From Sclerodactyla briareus (Eukaryota > Echinodermata > Holothuroidea > Dendrochirotida > Sclerodactylidae), in contig JAODTK010001444.1 in the NCBI GenBank assembly GCA_026419785.1, positions 434,001 to 498,000 of the forward strand: DNA of 64,000 nucleotides. The letters run 5' to 3'. The notes under the pieces were generated by a model. That model saw nothing but the letters and a program-made list of their open reading frames with translations. It was not told where the DNA came from and did not search any database. Below are positions 22,439 to 34,650 of the stretch, piece by piece. The position numbers and the translations under genes are program-made. The number at the start of each line of letters is the position of its first letter. The first letter of the stretch is position 1.

Positions 22439-23943
22439 AACTACGGCTAATAGTAGGTTCAAGTTCCGGGCGAGTCTATTATCATGCCTTGCTATTATTG
22501 AGTATGCGGGTTCGAATCTAGGTCGATCAGAAAACGGCCACGAATTAGGCTGCTGGTTAACAGAAGTGGAGAAAAGTTATGAACAACCTCAAGTGAATCT
22601 TTGTGAAATTTATAGATGGCGATTAGCAGTACGCATGCAATTATTGGAAAGATGAGACCAAGGCGTAGCTAGTCTATTTTGCCAACAGGCAAGACAAAAT
22701 ATTTTGCCATAAATGGTTGGTGCCTGCCTCATCTTTTGTAGCAACTCGTGGTAAACCGAACGGATCACGCTAACTTAAACCCATATCCACATTTCGTATA
22801 GCAGATATGTGAGTCTTGCAGTCTCTTCTCTCTTTCTTGCTTTGGCTCTCTTACGCTACACCAGTACAGCAATTATACACATAAGGACCTATATAGTCCG
22901 AGCGAATCTAGTAACATGAAGACCAAACAAATATCGGTTTCGAGGTTGAAGTAGGAATCTCCGAAATACTTCACAGAGAGGTTATTGAGCGGCTCGTGTA
23001 ATACTGAAAATATTATGTAAAAATATTCCCCAGTTGATATTCATACATAACAAGAAACTGTCAGACATTAGGATGTTTAAACAACGGATTTGTATGACAC
23101 GCATCGGCAACTTATGCCTGACCATCGATGATGGTGGGAATATGCGTCCGCAAACAATATTACACAAGTTACCTGCAGGTCAAATAATAGGAGACAACAG
23201 CATATTACGGTCTCGAGAGCTTTGAACGAACGCAATATGGGAGCTTCTTGAGTCTGTCTATGACAAACCGTGAACTCTTAAATTTATCATGACTTCCCCA
23301 ATGTGGTACAATGAGATCCATGAGAGAGCCACTGTTGTTTGTCTATTATTAGGGCCAGAATAAATTTTATCAGCAAAACTCAACGGACCCCGAACACTGA
23401 TTCTGGCTACAGTATATTATTCTAGAGAAAAATTTGTAAGCCCAGTATAGACCTGGCGCTTGCAAAATGTTAAAGATTGGAGGTGAGAAGAAGCGCGATG
23501 TGACGGTCATTCAGAAATTTGTTGGGATTATTAGCCTCAAAGATGGGCACAATTTGCAATTGACTTGAAAAATATTGCGCGGTGGGAAGCCACGTTTTTC
23601 ACAAATTCGACACACCATCTTCTCAATCTCCATTAGTCAGGAATTATCGAAGTGGACTGATTACCCACACATTGGCGACATCAAGATACCGATGGAGAGC
23701 CGTAATCTTCTGGTCAGTTTATCTTGCCACAGTTCGGCAATGGAGGCGGAATATTATCCTAAATTATTAGCGATTCACCACTATCTGAGTAGGGCTCATT
23801 TCCATCACCAAACATCAGACTATCTTCACATTACTACAATTTTATTTCTTTGAGAATTTTGTTATTAGGCTTTCCACATCTGATAGGAATTGTTTTTTGA
23901 ATCTTCAATAAAGGTATGATAATATCCCTTTAACATTCGTCAT
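22439..23943. other. Stretch without genes; one tRNA-like motif
   Basis: GGGTTCGAATCT (22508-22519) is a good Pol III box B, and CGGCTAATAGTAGG (22444-22457) is a weak box A at a usable spacing. No tRNA cloverleaf forms, so at most this is a decayed SINE head. Plus-strand frames near 23034-23225 and 23575-23853 have no recognised family. Confidence 0.35.
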
Positions 23944-23948
23944 TAGAT
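23944..23948. repeat. Left target-site duplication TAGAT
   Basis: TAGAT directly precedes the TGTCAC left end of the LTR element and equals 32616-32620 exactly. A 5-bp duplication is normal for Ty3/gypsy integrases. Confidence 0.9.
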
Positions 23949-25691
23949 TGTCACAAAAAAAGCGGGGAAACCAAACATGACAAAGATTGGGCAACGGTGC
24001 CCTATGGCCAGCTCGAAAGATGGGTGAACATACAAAAATAAAAATATACACTTTAAATTACGAAACGCACATACCTATAGGAGACTTCTATACAGGACCG
24101 GTCACGTCGTACAAAAACTATGAATAAGAATTACAAATAGACGGGTTATGAATTAATTCCCTAAACCCTCAAAATTTGGTCACTATTCAGATCTGAGGAA
24201 CTTATATGACGACAAAATGCTAGACACAACCCAACCCCACACTATCTGGATGGAAAATATAATACGGTCTCAACACTTCAACACCGATGTCATATAATGT
24301 CTCCTCACAGGATACTGCTCCTAAATTCTCATTTCGGTTTTAGCTGTGTAAATGCTCTCAAGTAGAACGTACTGAATTGCCCCAATAATATGCACATGCA
24401 AATGGAAACTTCAATAGTATCGGGATGATAGTTTGACAGTTGATGAACGGTCAAACCGCTGTCACAGCGATGTGGGCCTGTTATCCGACCCCGAAAACCT
24501 CGGTGCCGGTCCTTCTGGGGGACAATTATCCCGATGAAGTGATCAACGTCTGTGCCGAGTTGAAATGAAATATGCCCATGACCCCTCACGGCTGGTGATT
24601 GTCTAAGAGGACGAAAACCAGCAGTGAAGTACAAAACTGGGTTAGCAGGCTAACAACAACAGAGAGACGCCCCAAAGTACCCGCCTCTTTGGAAATATAC
24701 CCAATATAACATCACCACGGAGATGAAGATCCAAATACGACTGTAGACGTACAGCTGAATTTCACACAAAACCAACAATATCCCGACAAAACATCCCTAA
24801 CAAGCGGCTCTAACATGCACTACTACAATAATAAGCCAAATATCCCTTCCACCACGATGAAACAAATGGCAATGGGATGAAATATAGTCAACTTCGGATG
24901 AAACAACCCTACAACCCCTGTACCGGGGAGAGGAAATCTAACCCCAAATGGAAAAGAACCACAACCCACAGAAGAGGACGAAGACCCACAATACACCCAA
25001 TACTACTTAACTCACTTTTTGAGCACAACTCGCAAAACTACATATACGGAGGGGAGATGCCCTGGGACTACATACACTACCCAACCACCAACTACACACT
25101 ATACACAATAGTGGGGAGAATAATCAAGCAAAAATGACAATACGCACGAAAAAGAAAAGGAAAGACAAAACACACAGCCGCAGCAGGCTCCCCCGATTTT
25201 CAACACCGATCATGACGCACCCCTACGGTACGACTGGGCCCCTCTCAGTAAACACTTGAAGCATGAGAGTCCCTCCAGAATGGAACGGACAGTTCTTCAA
25301 CTACGCTAAACGGTTTGGACCCAGCTTCTACGATAACTATCGCGGCCCTGTACCTACCACGTTTCACAGGGGCAACGCCTATAACTGCCACTTAGAAATC
25401 TCAAAACATCCTTTTACCACTGTGCGAAAATGTGTTGCCACACCCCCTGCCTTTCCCAACTAGCCAACACAGGAAAGCCAACAAAGAAATCTACGCTTCA
25501 CGACGCCTACACAAAGCTCGCACTCCTAGCAAAACCGCGCTAAAACCAACCGCAGGTGGACAAGCAATGTGAACAGCTTTAGTTTTTACTCAAAACCGCG
25601 CAATGCCAAAGGCAACCCGCCAAAAATACGGGGTCCTTACTTACCTTCAAACTGTACTACGGGTTACAATTTCTGCCCAAACTGTGTGACA
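23949..25691 (-). repeat. 3' LTR of the Gmr1-like element
   Basis: 1743 bp, ending in GTGACA at 25691. It aligns over its length with the right LTR (30926-32615), the second-copy LTR (36903-38630) and the ends of the solo LTR (53754-54586). Shared landmarks are GAAAATATAC, ACCGGTCNCGTCGTACAAA, CCCCACACTATCTGGAT and TGACAATACTCACGAAAA. The first ~100 bp is more diverged than in the other copies. Confidence 0.88.
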
Positions 25692-25769
25692 AGACTCACC
25701 CGGGCTAAGCTAATGTCGCCACATTCCATCTAAAAATCTGTCACCACAGAAGGAAATACCCAACTGACT

Positions 25770-26359
25770 ACCGTCATGACTTCGAGTAGACTCGCCGCTC
25801 CGACTCAGAGTCCGCACCAACGTTGTCGGTACCTTTTGATTACCATCAATTCCTGAAGCCGGTGTGCTGGTTTTGCCATGCACAGCGCATTATTCGACCG
25901 TTTGCCACCTTTGACTGTCGCATACATTCCAGAGGTTTGTGATCCTTCTGAATGGTAAAGGGGCGTCCGTAGAGTAATGTGCTCGAACTTCTTTACGGCC
26001 CCAACTACCGCCAAGCATTTCTTGTTTTCTTTTTCCATACGCCAGAGTACCCTCTGCTGTGTTGGTTTGAGCTTCTTACTGTCGCCGGCTAACCGGAACT
26101 TCCTCTCCCCCAACTTCCTGCAGGAGCACGGCTCCGATGCCAAAGTCCGAAGCATCTGTCTGTCCTCAGAGTGGAAGTCTTTTCCGATATCCGGTAGCTG
26201 TAGAATCGTTGACAACGAAAGCTTACTCTTCACGTTTGGAATGCTTTCTACGTCGTCGACCCACCATATGGTGTTGGGATTCCTCTTCTGGAAGGCTCTC
26301 TGTCAGAGGGGCAGCGATGGCCGAAACTTTGGATGAACTTACGATAATATCCGACAAGT
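25770..26359 (-). pseudogene. gypsy RNase H domain
   Basis: The minus strand gives the end of the RT-RNase H linker (TILQLPDIGKDF, then the degraded LRT-DAS region) followed by GERKFRLAGDSKKLKPTQQR, KENKKCLAVVGAVKKFEH and a frameshifted YLYGRPFTI...HKP segment, then MAKPAHRLQE. This order (E in the KKCLAVVWAVKKF helix, then DHKP) is that of Ty3/gypsy RNase H, which removes the RNA template. The domain lies just upstream of the 3' LTR with no integrase after it, which confirms it as the last pol domain. Confidence 0.85.
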
Positions 26360-27170
26360 CTCAAGAATGATCGCATCTGTGTCTTGGTCTTTGGCTGTTT
26401 CCGCCTGAGGATCGCATCTACCTGTCGGTTCGGCTGACCTTCCTTGACCGACCCAAGATGTCCTAGGAACTCTATCCTCTGACGCCTCAGTCTTTTCGTC
26501 TGGCGACGGTCAATTGGCTGGTTTTCAAAACCGTAACGAATACTTCCCTGACAATCTTTCTCTACGTGCTCCTCCCAAGTTTTGGTTATGTATCGAATGT
26601 CATCAATGTTAATTGTAACCCCTCTAACCCGCGAGCAATTTTTTTCATATTACTCTACTGAGGTAGATGCCGCGGTTTACCAAACCAAACGGCATAACAT
26701 TGAACTCAACAAAACCCAGAAAGTGTGATAAGCCGCAACCTGCTTGGATTCTTTCAGCCCTCGGTATCGCCAGTAAGCCTTTAGCTGAGGTCTACTTTAA
26801 CTGAAATACACATCGTTCGCCAGTTGTGCGATATTTCTTCTTGGTCTGGAATAGCTCAGAGTCCAATACGGTACTGTTAACCTTTCTCATAATCACACAC
26901 AACAAATCCGTCCGTGACTTCATCAGTTTTTGACGTCCACTAGCGGACTGGAGTAATGGACTAGTACTCACGAATACGATTCCCAATTCTAACAACCTTT
27001 GACCTCTCCTGCATCTCTTTTCGCAGTGCGTGAGGGATCGGGTAAGGCTAGCTTCGAACTGGATCACTGCGTTTTAGCTTGATTTCGTGACAGCCAAGTT
27101 ATTCCTTACCTGGTAGATCCGCAGACCTCATCGAGACGCCTGCATCATCTGGACTTATTGTTGCCGTTTA
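26360..27170 (-). pseudogene. gypsy reverse transcriptase domain
   Basis: In broken frames on the minus strand: LLELGIVFVSTSPL (conserved ELGIIxxSxSPxxSP) near 27005-26960, VLDSELF (usual DxEPIP) near 26870, FNVMPFGLVNRG at about 26710-26680, INIDDIRYITKTWEEHV at about 26608-26558, IEFLGHLGSVKEGQ near 26480-26440, and KTKTQMRSFLRLVGYYRKFI near 26390-26340. IDDI is the catalytic YxDD-type box. The order is that of Ty3/gypsy RT. At least five frame changes are needed. The second element copy lacks this domain. Confidence 0.88.
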
Positions 27171-28560
27171 GGTCTTCTAGTGGTGGGACTGATGTTGGAC
27201 ATCATGAGGCCACTCTTTCCTGGCAAGCAGACGGCATAATAGCAGATTCTTGGAGTCGCCGAAGTCAGTAATCATACTCCCCAATAATACCATCCCCTCC
27301 TCGATGACAGCTGTTCCAACTACCTTATTACACGTCCATCCGTGCGACGGTTTGCACCGCTGGGAACCTGGACGATAGTACCGTTTGAGCAAGTTTTGAT
27401 GTGAAACTTCTTCTTCCTTACCCAAGTGATTTGTATAATTTCTGTCATTTATTTTCTCTTTCTCACACGGGAAGGGCCCCTTCCATCATGAGGAGTTTGT
27501 TTGTATCTGTGGGTAGGAGAATTAATACCTCATCACACCTTCCTCAATTGCCTTTCCTTCACTTTGCGGTTGTAGTAAGTCGCATACCTTGCCTTCGACT
27601 TCCGTAACTCGTCCTGTGCATGTTGACACGACTCTGCTCGGACGCTCCTGCAAGTCGATGACGTATTGATACGTAGAACGGGTTTCACTCACCGGATTGT
27701 TACTTGTCCTTAGCTCCCTAAGGATTGTCCTCGGTCCCCGCACTGTCCCTAACGTCCGGAGTTCAAATGGCGCGACCCCGTGCTCCTTCCTCCTGATGCT
27801 GCTCCCTGTATGCAAGAGTAGGGACTACAAACCTTCCCAATCCTTCATTGGGTCCTCGCATGTCTCTTTACATGGCTTTGCAGGGTTCCGTTGTAACTTC
27901 TCTACCAACCCATTGCAACATGCATGGTAAGGTGTGGTACCAATCTGCATTGATAGATAGCATCGGCTCACCTCGTTCATCATATTGGACACAAATTCGT
28001 GCCCTAATCCGGTAAGGATTTCTCTGTGTATCCCAAGCCTGATAACCCATGAGTAGGCCCTCTGCCACAAGTCCTCTGGGTCGATGGACTTGAGTGTATG
28101 GCCTCAGGGTCACGTGTAGCGTATCCACTATGACTAAGATGTATCTATGCCGCGGGCCGACATGGGTGTTTTCGGACCTCCCTAAGTCCAACGCCACTCG
28201 CTGAATGGCTCTTCTAGGATAGGGTGCTACCTGGGGGACGTTGCCAGACCCTTCCCTTTGGTCTCATCCTCCTGACAAACGTCCACTGACTGCAGTATCT
28301 AGTTTACATCTGCGTGTATACCCGGCAAAAAAAAATGACCGAACTTGTCAAGTCGTGATGAACCCGGGTCCCTCCAATAGCGACTCGTGAGCGATCCTGG
28401 ATGACGTAATGTTGTAACACTTTGGGGGACTACAACCTTGTGATAACATTGCCACCTCAACGTTGGTGACTGAAATTCACGATATAGGATCCCCTCCTTG
28501 TGACGTACCTGTGACTGCTACAATTTACCTCCCTTGGTTGTTCCACTCTGTGTCAACTCT
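27171..28560 (-). pseudogene. gypsy integrase, upstream of RT
   Basis: On the minus strand the zinc-binding half reads LPGIHADVN...VDVCQED (about 28335-28270). The catalytic core starts at LEEPFSEW and MALDLGR (first Asp) near 28230-28185, with HRYILVIVDT. Then comes REILTGLGHEFVSNMMNEVS (about 28010-27955), where the usual second Asp of TDxG reads Gly. It ends with TTPYHACCNGLVEKLQ containing the catalytic Glu. The core tail and C-terminal part, APFELRTLGTVRGPRTILRE, VSETRSTYQYVIDLQERPSR and LLKRYYRPG...VVGTAVIEE, lead directly into RT. The position before RT is the diagnostic feature of this lineage. Confidence 0.88.
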
Positions 28561-28739
28561 CGACACTTGACCAACGCGCTCCCTGTTCTTCCACTGGATA
28601 ACATCGTAGAGTAACGTTAGACTGGTGACTTACTTTAAGCTTCTTCCTTCCCTCTTGACCTGACCTTCAGTCTTGCTTCTGACCTCTTTAAGCAAAACCG
28701 CTGCTGCTGGAGTACTGGTGTCTGCGTCCGGGACCTTCC

Positions 28740-29440
28740 GTTCTTGTGTTCCACTGTTTCCCCATGGGATTCGGGTCCGGTCGTCAGGTCCTCTGGCGCC
28801 AGCTGTGTCCCGATGATAAGGTCACACGCTGGGGCGTTCCTCTGGGGGGTGCAGCTACAAAAAAAGCATCACTTCACCATTAAGGTAAAAGGTAATAGGA
28901 GGACAGGTGAGAAAATGTTGAGCGAAATAGGAGTGAAACCACTGATAAATGAGCGGGTGGAAAAAAGGTAATAGGCCAAGGAGGCATAACCGATGCGTCA
29001 AAAAGTACTCAAAACCTGGCTTGTAGCCATGGAGTGCCACACTCAGTGGAGTTGACAGGGAGGTACCGCACTACCAAGCTGGACTGTCCCGGTACCCGTC
29101 CTGACTGTTCCATGCGAGCTAATTCCCGCATGGTCTCGGAGTGCGCTTCTTAAACCGATACATTTCCCCCCCTTACCGACCTTTCTGCGGATGTGCAAAT
29201 TTCCCACACGTTTTTGCACTCTACAGACAGACGACAAAAACAGGTATGTGTGCCCCACCCTGCAGGGCCAATAACCATCACACTGTATAATGGGAAGGTA
29301 CTTCTCGTCACTCCTCACACCCATAGACACGACGCATGTTTGCGCCAACCACCGGCAATTCTGGCTGGTTCACATCGTGGGTGGGAGATTTAGTTGCCGA
29401 CTTCTGGATTCCTACGATAAACGTACAGCAATAAGTGCAT
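28740..29440 (-). pseudogene. gypsy protease region, heavily diverged in this copy
   Basis: The position corresponds to the protease region of the second copy (34760-35439), where a DTG active site is visible. Here the flanking segments align (VGNLHIRRKVGKGGKCIG; CDLI-type region near 28830), but about 28870-29125 does not match. No D-T/S-G is readable, and a ~76-bp piece is bounded by two AAAGGTAATAGG repeats (about 28889 and 28966). The protease of this copy would be inactive as written. Confidence 0.55.
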
Positions 29441-30480
29441 AACTCTGTTCTGATCGCGAATCACGGTGCGTAGGTGTGGTCTCTTCCCGCAGTATTATGC
29501 TGCGCATGCCAGACCTCTACGTCTTGACTGGTATCGGTGGGCCATATCCCTTGGTTTAACCACGTGTGCGTTTGACACATACTCTAGTGAGGTCGACTTA
29601 CCGACCAAGACACTGTCCTTGGGTGGATTGGTGTGTTGACAGAGAGAAAAGGTCCTTAAGTTGTCGCCCACCTCGTGCAGCGCGGTCGGGCCTGGTATGC
29701 TATCGATGCATGATACGGGGAACATGGGGCCAATCGGCAGGTCCTGTAATGACTTGAGACGGTTTTCCTCCTCACGCAAAAACTTTGCTGTGTTCGGAAA
29801 CAGCAATTGTAGGACTGTTACCCGGAAGTCCGAACTCAAGGTCAAAAAAGAGAACCACCGAAATAGTTCTGCTATAATTCAAATATCCAACACCTCTGCA
29901 ACAAGTTTTGTAACCTGGTAACAAACCTTGTTCCGGTCTCATCCCGAAACGGTGTTGCTCCTCTGAACTTCTTCCGCAAACCTTCATCCTTAGCCTGTAA
30001 TCCTTTTAGAACGGCCCCGCTTTAAAAAACAATCGTAATTGATAGAATATCGGTGGAAAGCCGCTGATCTGCACAAAGTGCTCTGCCTTGAAGTAATGCG
30101 CGAAATTAACCGCCCTTCGCATCCTTCTCCCATTTTTGAGAGGTGGCGTCACCTTTCAAACCTTTGATGTATGCATCGATGTCATCCCTATCCTGGTTAG
30201 AATGGGGTAAATTGGGAGATGTGCTCGGCCAAAACCATCAGAACCGAACTCGCCTGTAACAACAGGAAAGACTCACGCCTGGTTTCCTCTATTTGACAGC
30301 TGAAGCTCCATTTACATCGTTGATTCCCTCGCTTGACGTTTGGCTTCCTCCACTCTAACCATGTCCTCCTTGACCTTAGTGTTCATGCTCAATACACTCT
30401 TAAGAGATCACCTTGGAGGCCTAATCCTTACCAACACCCATCACTTTTGCGATGTCAAAGGCCTCGGCCATGTATTTAAC
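29441..30480 (-). pseudogene. gypsy gag region
   Basis: The minus strand shows a charged N-terminal part (NTKVKEDMVRVEEAKRQARE, then MELQL) typical of a coiled coil. Scattered fragments of a SCAN-like gag domain follow (LTRIGMTSMHT; the FKAEHFVQ region; SSEEQHRF; LLPGYKTCC). The homologous part of the second copy reads more clearly. The C-terminal part (about 29480-29720) is diverged, and the zinc-knuckle cysteines seen in the second copy are not evident. Gag would form the particle that packages the element RNA. Confidence 0.65.
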
Positions 30481-30900
30481 CCAGTTCACGACCAAGATGA
30501 AGAAACCTATACCCACCAAAACGAAAATCCTACTCCTATGCATGCGCTCTACAGACTAACAATACGCAGCTAGTAAAACAGGGTGGGTTGCACTATCTAC
30601 CTCTACAAACGCAGTGACCACGTGGATAAAAAAAAACAACCCACCGTACCGAAACACGCCAATCCTGCCCGAAACTCTGAATATCATAAACTTCGTTGTT
30701 CCTTAATGTTCAATCACGAGGGTCAACCGCGCCAACAGAAATCATACGGCATTCATCGGAAGCCTGCTGAAAAAGCAACAACACACAACTAATACAAAAC
30801 CCCAAATGACAAAAGCTAGCCCAGACCCCAATTTGCCTATTTCCCGAAGAACCCTAAAATATTAATTTCTTCCCACTTTTCCACCAGCCTCTTGAAACTT

Positions 30901-30918
30901 CTCCCGGACAATCCCCCA
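30901..30918 (-). promoter_or_regulatory. Primer binding site, proline-tRNA type
   Basis: The minus strand reads TGGGGGATTGTCCGGGAG seven nucleotides inside the 5' LTR. This matches the 18-nt site used by retroelements primed with tRNA-Pro at 15 of 18 positions. The equivalent site in the second copy also matches 15 of 18, with different mismatches. It is the start of minus-strand DNA synthesis. Confidence 0.7.
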
Positions 30919-30925
30919 CAAACTT

Positions 30926-32615
30926 TGTCACAAAAAAAGAACAAAGTTGGCCTTGTAGGCCCGATTTGGAGTTTTCCTGAAAGATGGGAATACAAAAATA
31001 GAAAATATACCCTTTAATACACGAACTCTAACTATATGAGAACTGCTATAAGGACCGGTCCCTCGTACAAATATATGAATAAGAATTACAAACAGCGGTA
31101 ATGAATTCAATTTCCCTAAATGTTGGTCAACTATTCAATGGAAACTTATATACGACAAAATAGTCTAGACACAAAACCAACCCCACACTATCTGGATTAA
31201 ATATAATACGGTCCTCAACACTTCAACACCCGATTGTCATATCATTCCCTTCACAGCATATTCTCCTAAATTCTTTCTGTTGAGTGTATAAAAGGGCAAG
31301 GAGATGATGAATTCCCCAATAACTAATGCACCTGCAAATGGTAAAGTTCAATAGTTTCTGATGATATCACAATTGATGAAATGGGTAAACCGTGAAATAC
31401 GATGTATGCTGTATTCGACCCGAAAACCTCTTGCCCGGTCTTCTTGGGGGTTTCCCGTGAAGTGATAAACAGTCTGTTTCCCGAGTTGAAATTAGAATAT
31501 GGGCCATGACCCCCCACGTCTGTGATTGTCTAAGAGACAAACCAAAGCAGTGAAAAGTCTGGGATACAAAAGTACAAAAAACATGGGGGTGACAATGCTT
31601 ACAACAGAGAGAACCCCCAAAGTCCTCCCTTGGAATAGACACAAGAATAACAATCACTGTGGAGATGAAAGATCAAAAATAACGGACTAGTATGGACTAA
31701 ACGTGACTTCAAACAAAACCACAATTCCGACACACTCCTAAAGCTGCTCTGAACATACACTACACAAAATGAATGCAAAATAGTCCCCCACCACGATGAC
31801 AAATTCTGATGAAATATCGTAACTGCGGATGAAACCCACCCTACAACACGTAATCGGGGAGGAGGACAACTACCCCAAAAGGAAAAGAAGACACAACCAC
31901 AGAAAAGAGAACAAAGACCCACAATACACCCAATACTACTTAACTCACTTTTTGAGCACAACTCGCAAAACTACATATACGGGGAGGGAATCCTGGACCA
32001 CTATGACCCCAACACCACTACACCACATACACATAAGTGGGGAGAGATAATAAACAAATGACAATACTCACGAAAAGAGGAAAGAAAACATACAGCAGCA
32101 GCTGCCTCCCCGATTCAGCCGTCCATGACGTCCCTGACGGTAAACGACTGCCCCTCTCAGAAAAACAATTGAATCATGATAGTCCTCCAGGAATGGAAAA
32201 CGTACAGTTCGTCACTACTACCCTACGCACGTGACCCCAGCTTATACAGATGAATATCTGCGCCCTGTACCTAACGACGTTCCAGGGGCAACCTATAACT
32301 GCAACTAAAATCTCACTAAAAACATCTTTTTACCACCGTGCGAAATAGTGTGTGCCCAACGCCCTGCCCCCGGGGGCTTTCCTCAAACCTATCCACCAGG
32401 AAGCCAAAATCTTACGCTTCACGATGCTAAACAAAATCTCGCACTCCGAACAAAACGCCCTATAACCCAGGGGGATCAAGCAATGTGAAAAGCTGTTACG
32501 TTCGGCCCAAACGCGCCATGCCAAGCAAAACCGCCAACAAAATATACGGTACTTACTACTTACTTCCTTCAAACTGGTAACTACGGGGTACATATCTGCC
32601 CCAAACTGGGTGACA
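30926..32615 (-). repeat. 5' LTR of the Gmr1-like element
   Basis: 1690 bp, TGTCAC to GTGACA, with the same landmarks as the 3' LTR. It differs from the other LTRs mainly by one- and two-base indels. The minus-strand promoter should lie inside, but no single TATA box stands out from the AT-rich segment near 31000. Confidence 0.88.
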
Positions 32616-32620
32616 TAGAT
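32616..32620. repeat. Right target-site duplication TAGAT
   Basis: Identical to 23944-23948. The same TAGAT follows the second-copy LTR at 38631-38635. Confidence 0.9.
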
Positions 32621-33570
32621 TTTAGCTTGTTAACTTTCTATATTGTAAACGAGCTTAATCAACTTCCGTATGAACGTGATTTCCATTGGTAATCCACAAT
32701 GATTCCTCGTAATTGTTCCCCTTCATTTCTCCACATGGGCAGCACTGAGTCCGGTTTCGGCCACTAGGATCGAATTCATTGAAATCTGCCATCACCATCA
32801 TGCATTCCAAATTCAGATGCTCTGACTTTTTTTTGAGGTATTGTTTCTGTTCTGTACAGCATTTTGTCCACTCTTTTGTATGCTGCTGGAAACAAAAACA
32901 TAGGGTAGTGGATCAATACACCACTATCAATCGGTTTAACGTCACATTAGTATAATGTCAACAGAGATGATGTAACATTGTCGACTCTTGTAGTTTTGTT
33001 GATAGAACAAATCGAATATAACGCCATGACATTTGTATTTGTAAACTTCTCGGCATTAACGGGTTAAAAATTTTTTTTTTCTACCTATCGTATATTGTCC
33101 AAGTTAAATTAATCCTTGAGGTCCCTGTTTTTTTGTTTTCCGAGTTCATACGTAAAAGTGGCGTTCAATTCATCGACAGAATTTTTCACCGGAATATTCT
33201 AGTGGGCGGCCAGGACTCAAGTAAATTATTTTTCGTACCATCATTGTTAATTTCAATAAACAACCTTCCGTACTACTTTCCAAAATGATGACATTAGTCA
33301 CGTATTCCGTACCGAAGGGTTCTTTCGATGAAAAGCCGCACACCACCCGCCCCCTATTATTCCTTTGTTTAGTAATAGCTGATATCCCTCTATTCGTGAC
33401 ACGTCAAAGGCTATAGTATTATTCGTTATTCATCCAGAACATAGCCAGACAAATGATAATATTCACTGGAACATTTATAGAAAGGTAAGAACTAACAGAA
33501 GAATCTCGATTATTCAATCCGAGAGTGAGAACGATTATGGAAATCTTTGAATGAACTTTGACAAACAGGA
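32616..33570. repeat. Right flank of the element, duplicated downstream
   Basis: This ~950-bp non-coding flank aligns with 38631-39590. Landmarks are TTCATTTCTCCACATGGGCA, GATCGAATTCATTGAA, CACCACTATCAA, GACAGAATTTTTCACCGGAA and AATTATTTTTCGTACCATCA. Differences are mostly one-base indels. It is presumably original host DNA and contains no recognised gene. Confidence 0.85.
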
Positions 33571-33589
33571 GGAGTTGTTTGATTGGGAG

Positions 33590-34650
33590 GTAGGAGAAGA
33601 AGTAATACCTATCACCTTCCTACAATTGCCTTTCCTCGCTTTGGGTTTTGTAGTAAGTCGACAATACCTTGCCTCAGACTTCCAGTTAACTCGTCTTGTG
33701 AAGTTGACACGTATGCTCGAGACGCTCTGGCAAGTCGATGACGTATGATACGTAGAACGGGTTTCACTAACAGGGAGGATTACTTGTCCATAGCTCTCTA
33801 AGGCTTGTCATCGGTCCCCGCACTGTCCTGCCGTACAGGAGTTCAAATGGCGCGAACCCCGTGCTTTCCTGAGGCGTCTCCCGGTATGCTTAGAGTAGGG
33901 GAGCTACAAACCTGTCCCAATCCTTCGGTTGTTCCTCGCATGTCTTCTTTAACATGGCTTTGGGGTGCCGTGAACTTCTCTACCAAACCATTGGCACAGG
34001 CATGGTAAGGTGTGGTGACCAATTGCGGATTAGATAGCCAATTCGGCTCACCTCTTTCATCATATGGACACAAATTGCGTGCCCTATCAGGAAGGATTTC
34101 TGGGGACATCCAAGTCTGGAACCCGGTTAGTAGGCACTCTTGCCACAGTCTCTGTTGTCGATGGACTGAGTGGTATGGCCTAAGGGTAAGGGTGGTAGGT
34201 ACGTGTAGCGTAGTCAACAAGACTTCAGATGTATTCTATGGCGCGGGGCCGCCGATGGTGTTATCGACCTACTAAGCCACGGCAACTCGTGTGAAATGGA
34301 TCTTCTGTGCAAGAGGCGGGTACATAGGGGGACTTTGCAGACCCTTCCCTTTGGCTCATCCGCTGACAACGTCACATGACTGGCAGTATTCTAGTTACAT
34401 CTGAGGTATCACGGCCAAAAAAAAATTAGAACGAATCCTTTATGAGGTTCCGTGATGAAAAAACCCCTTTTGGTGCCCTCCAAGTATCGACTCGTGAGCG
34501 ATCTTGATGACCGCGTCCGTAATGTCTGTAACATTAGGGACTTTACAAACCCTGCGTATAACATTGCCAAAACTCAAAGGTTTGGGTGATGAAATCACAT
34601 AGTAGGGATCCCATTCCTTTGTGACGCGTACCTGTGACTGCTACCATTTT
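33590..34650 (-). pseudogene. Second-copy integrase, truncated
   Basis: The minus strand gives VTTPYHACANGLVEKF with the catalytic Glu (about 34015-33965), PEILPDRARNLC with the second-Asp region shifted in frame (about 34105-34070), and HSVHRQQRLWQECLLTGFQT upstream. It matches the first copy but with different frameshifts. The C-terminal end is lost at the duplication junction. Confidence 0.8.

Larger units (their letters stand above)
23949..32615 (-). mobile_element. Gmr1-like Ty3/gypsy LTR retrotransposon, complete but decayed
   Basis: This 8.67-kb element has ~1.7-kb LTRs with TGTCAC...GTGACA ends and perfect TAGAT target duplications. On the minus strand the internal region runs: primer binding site, gag, protease, integrase, reverse transcriptase, RNase H. 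Integrase lying before RT is the Ty1/copia order, but all motifs are of gypsy type. That combination defines Gmr1-like elements, known from deuterostomes. All frames carry stops or indels, so it is non-autonomous now or its sequence is of poor base quality. Part of it (27487 to the right end) is repeated just downstream. Confidence 0.88.

Noticed and set aside
22444-22520. tRNA gene suggested by a good box B
   Set aside because: No D-arm, anticodon arm or acceptor stem can be drawn. At most it is a decayed SINE.
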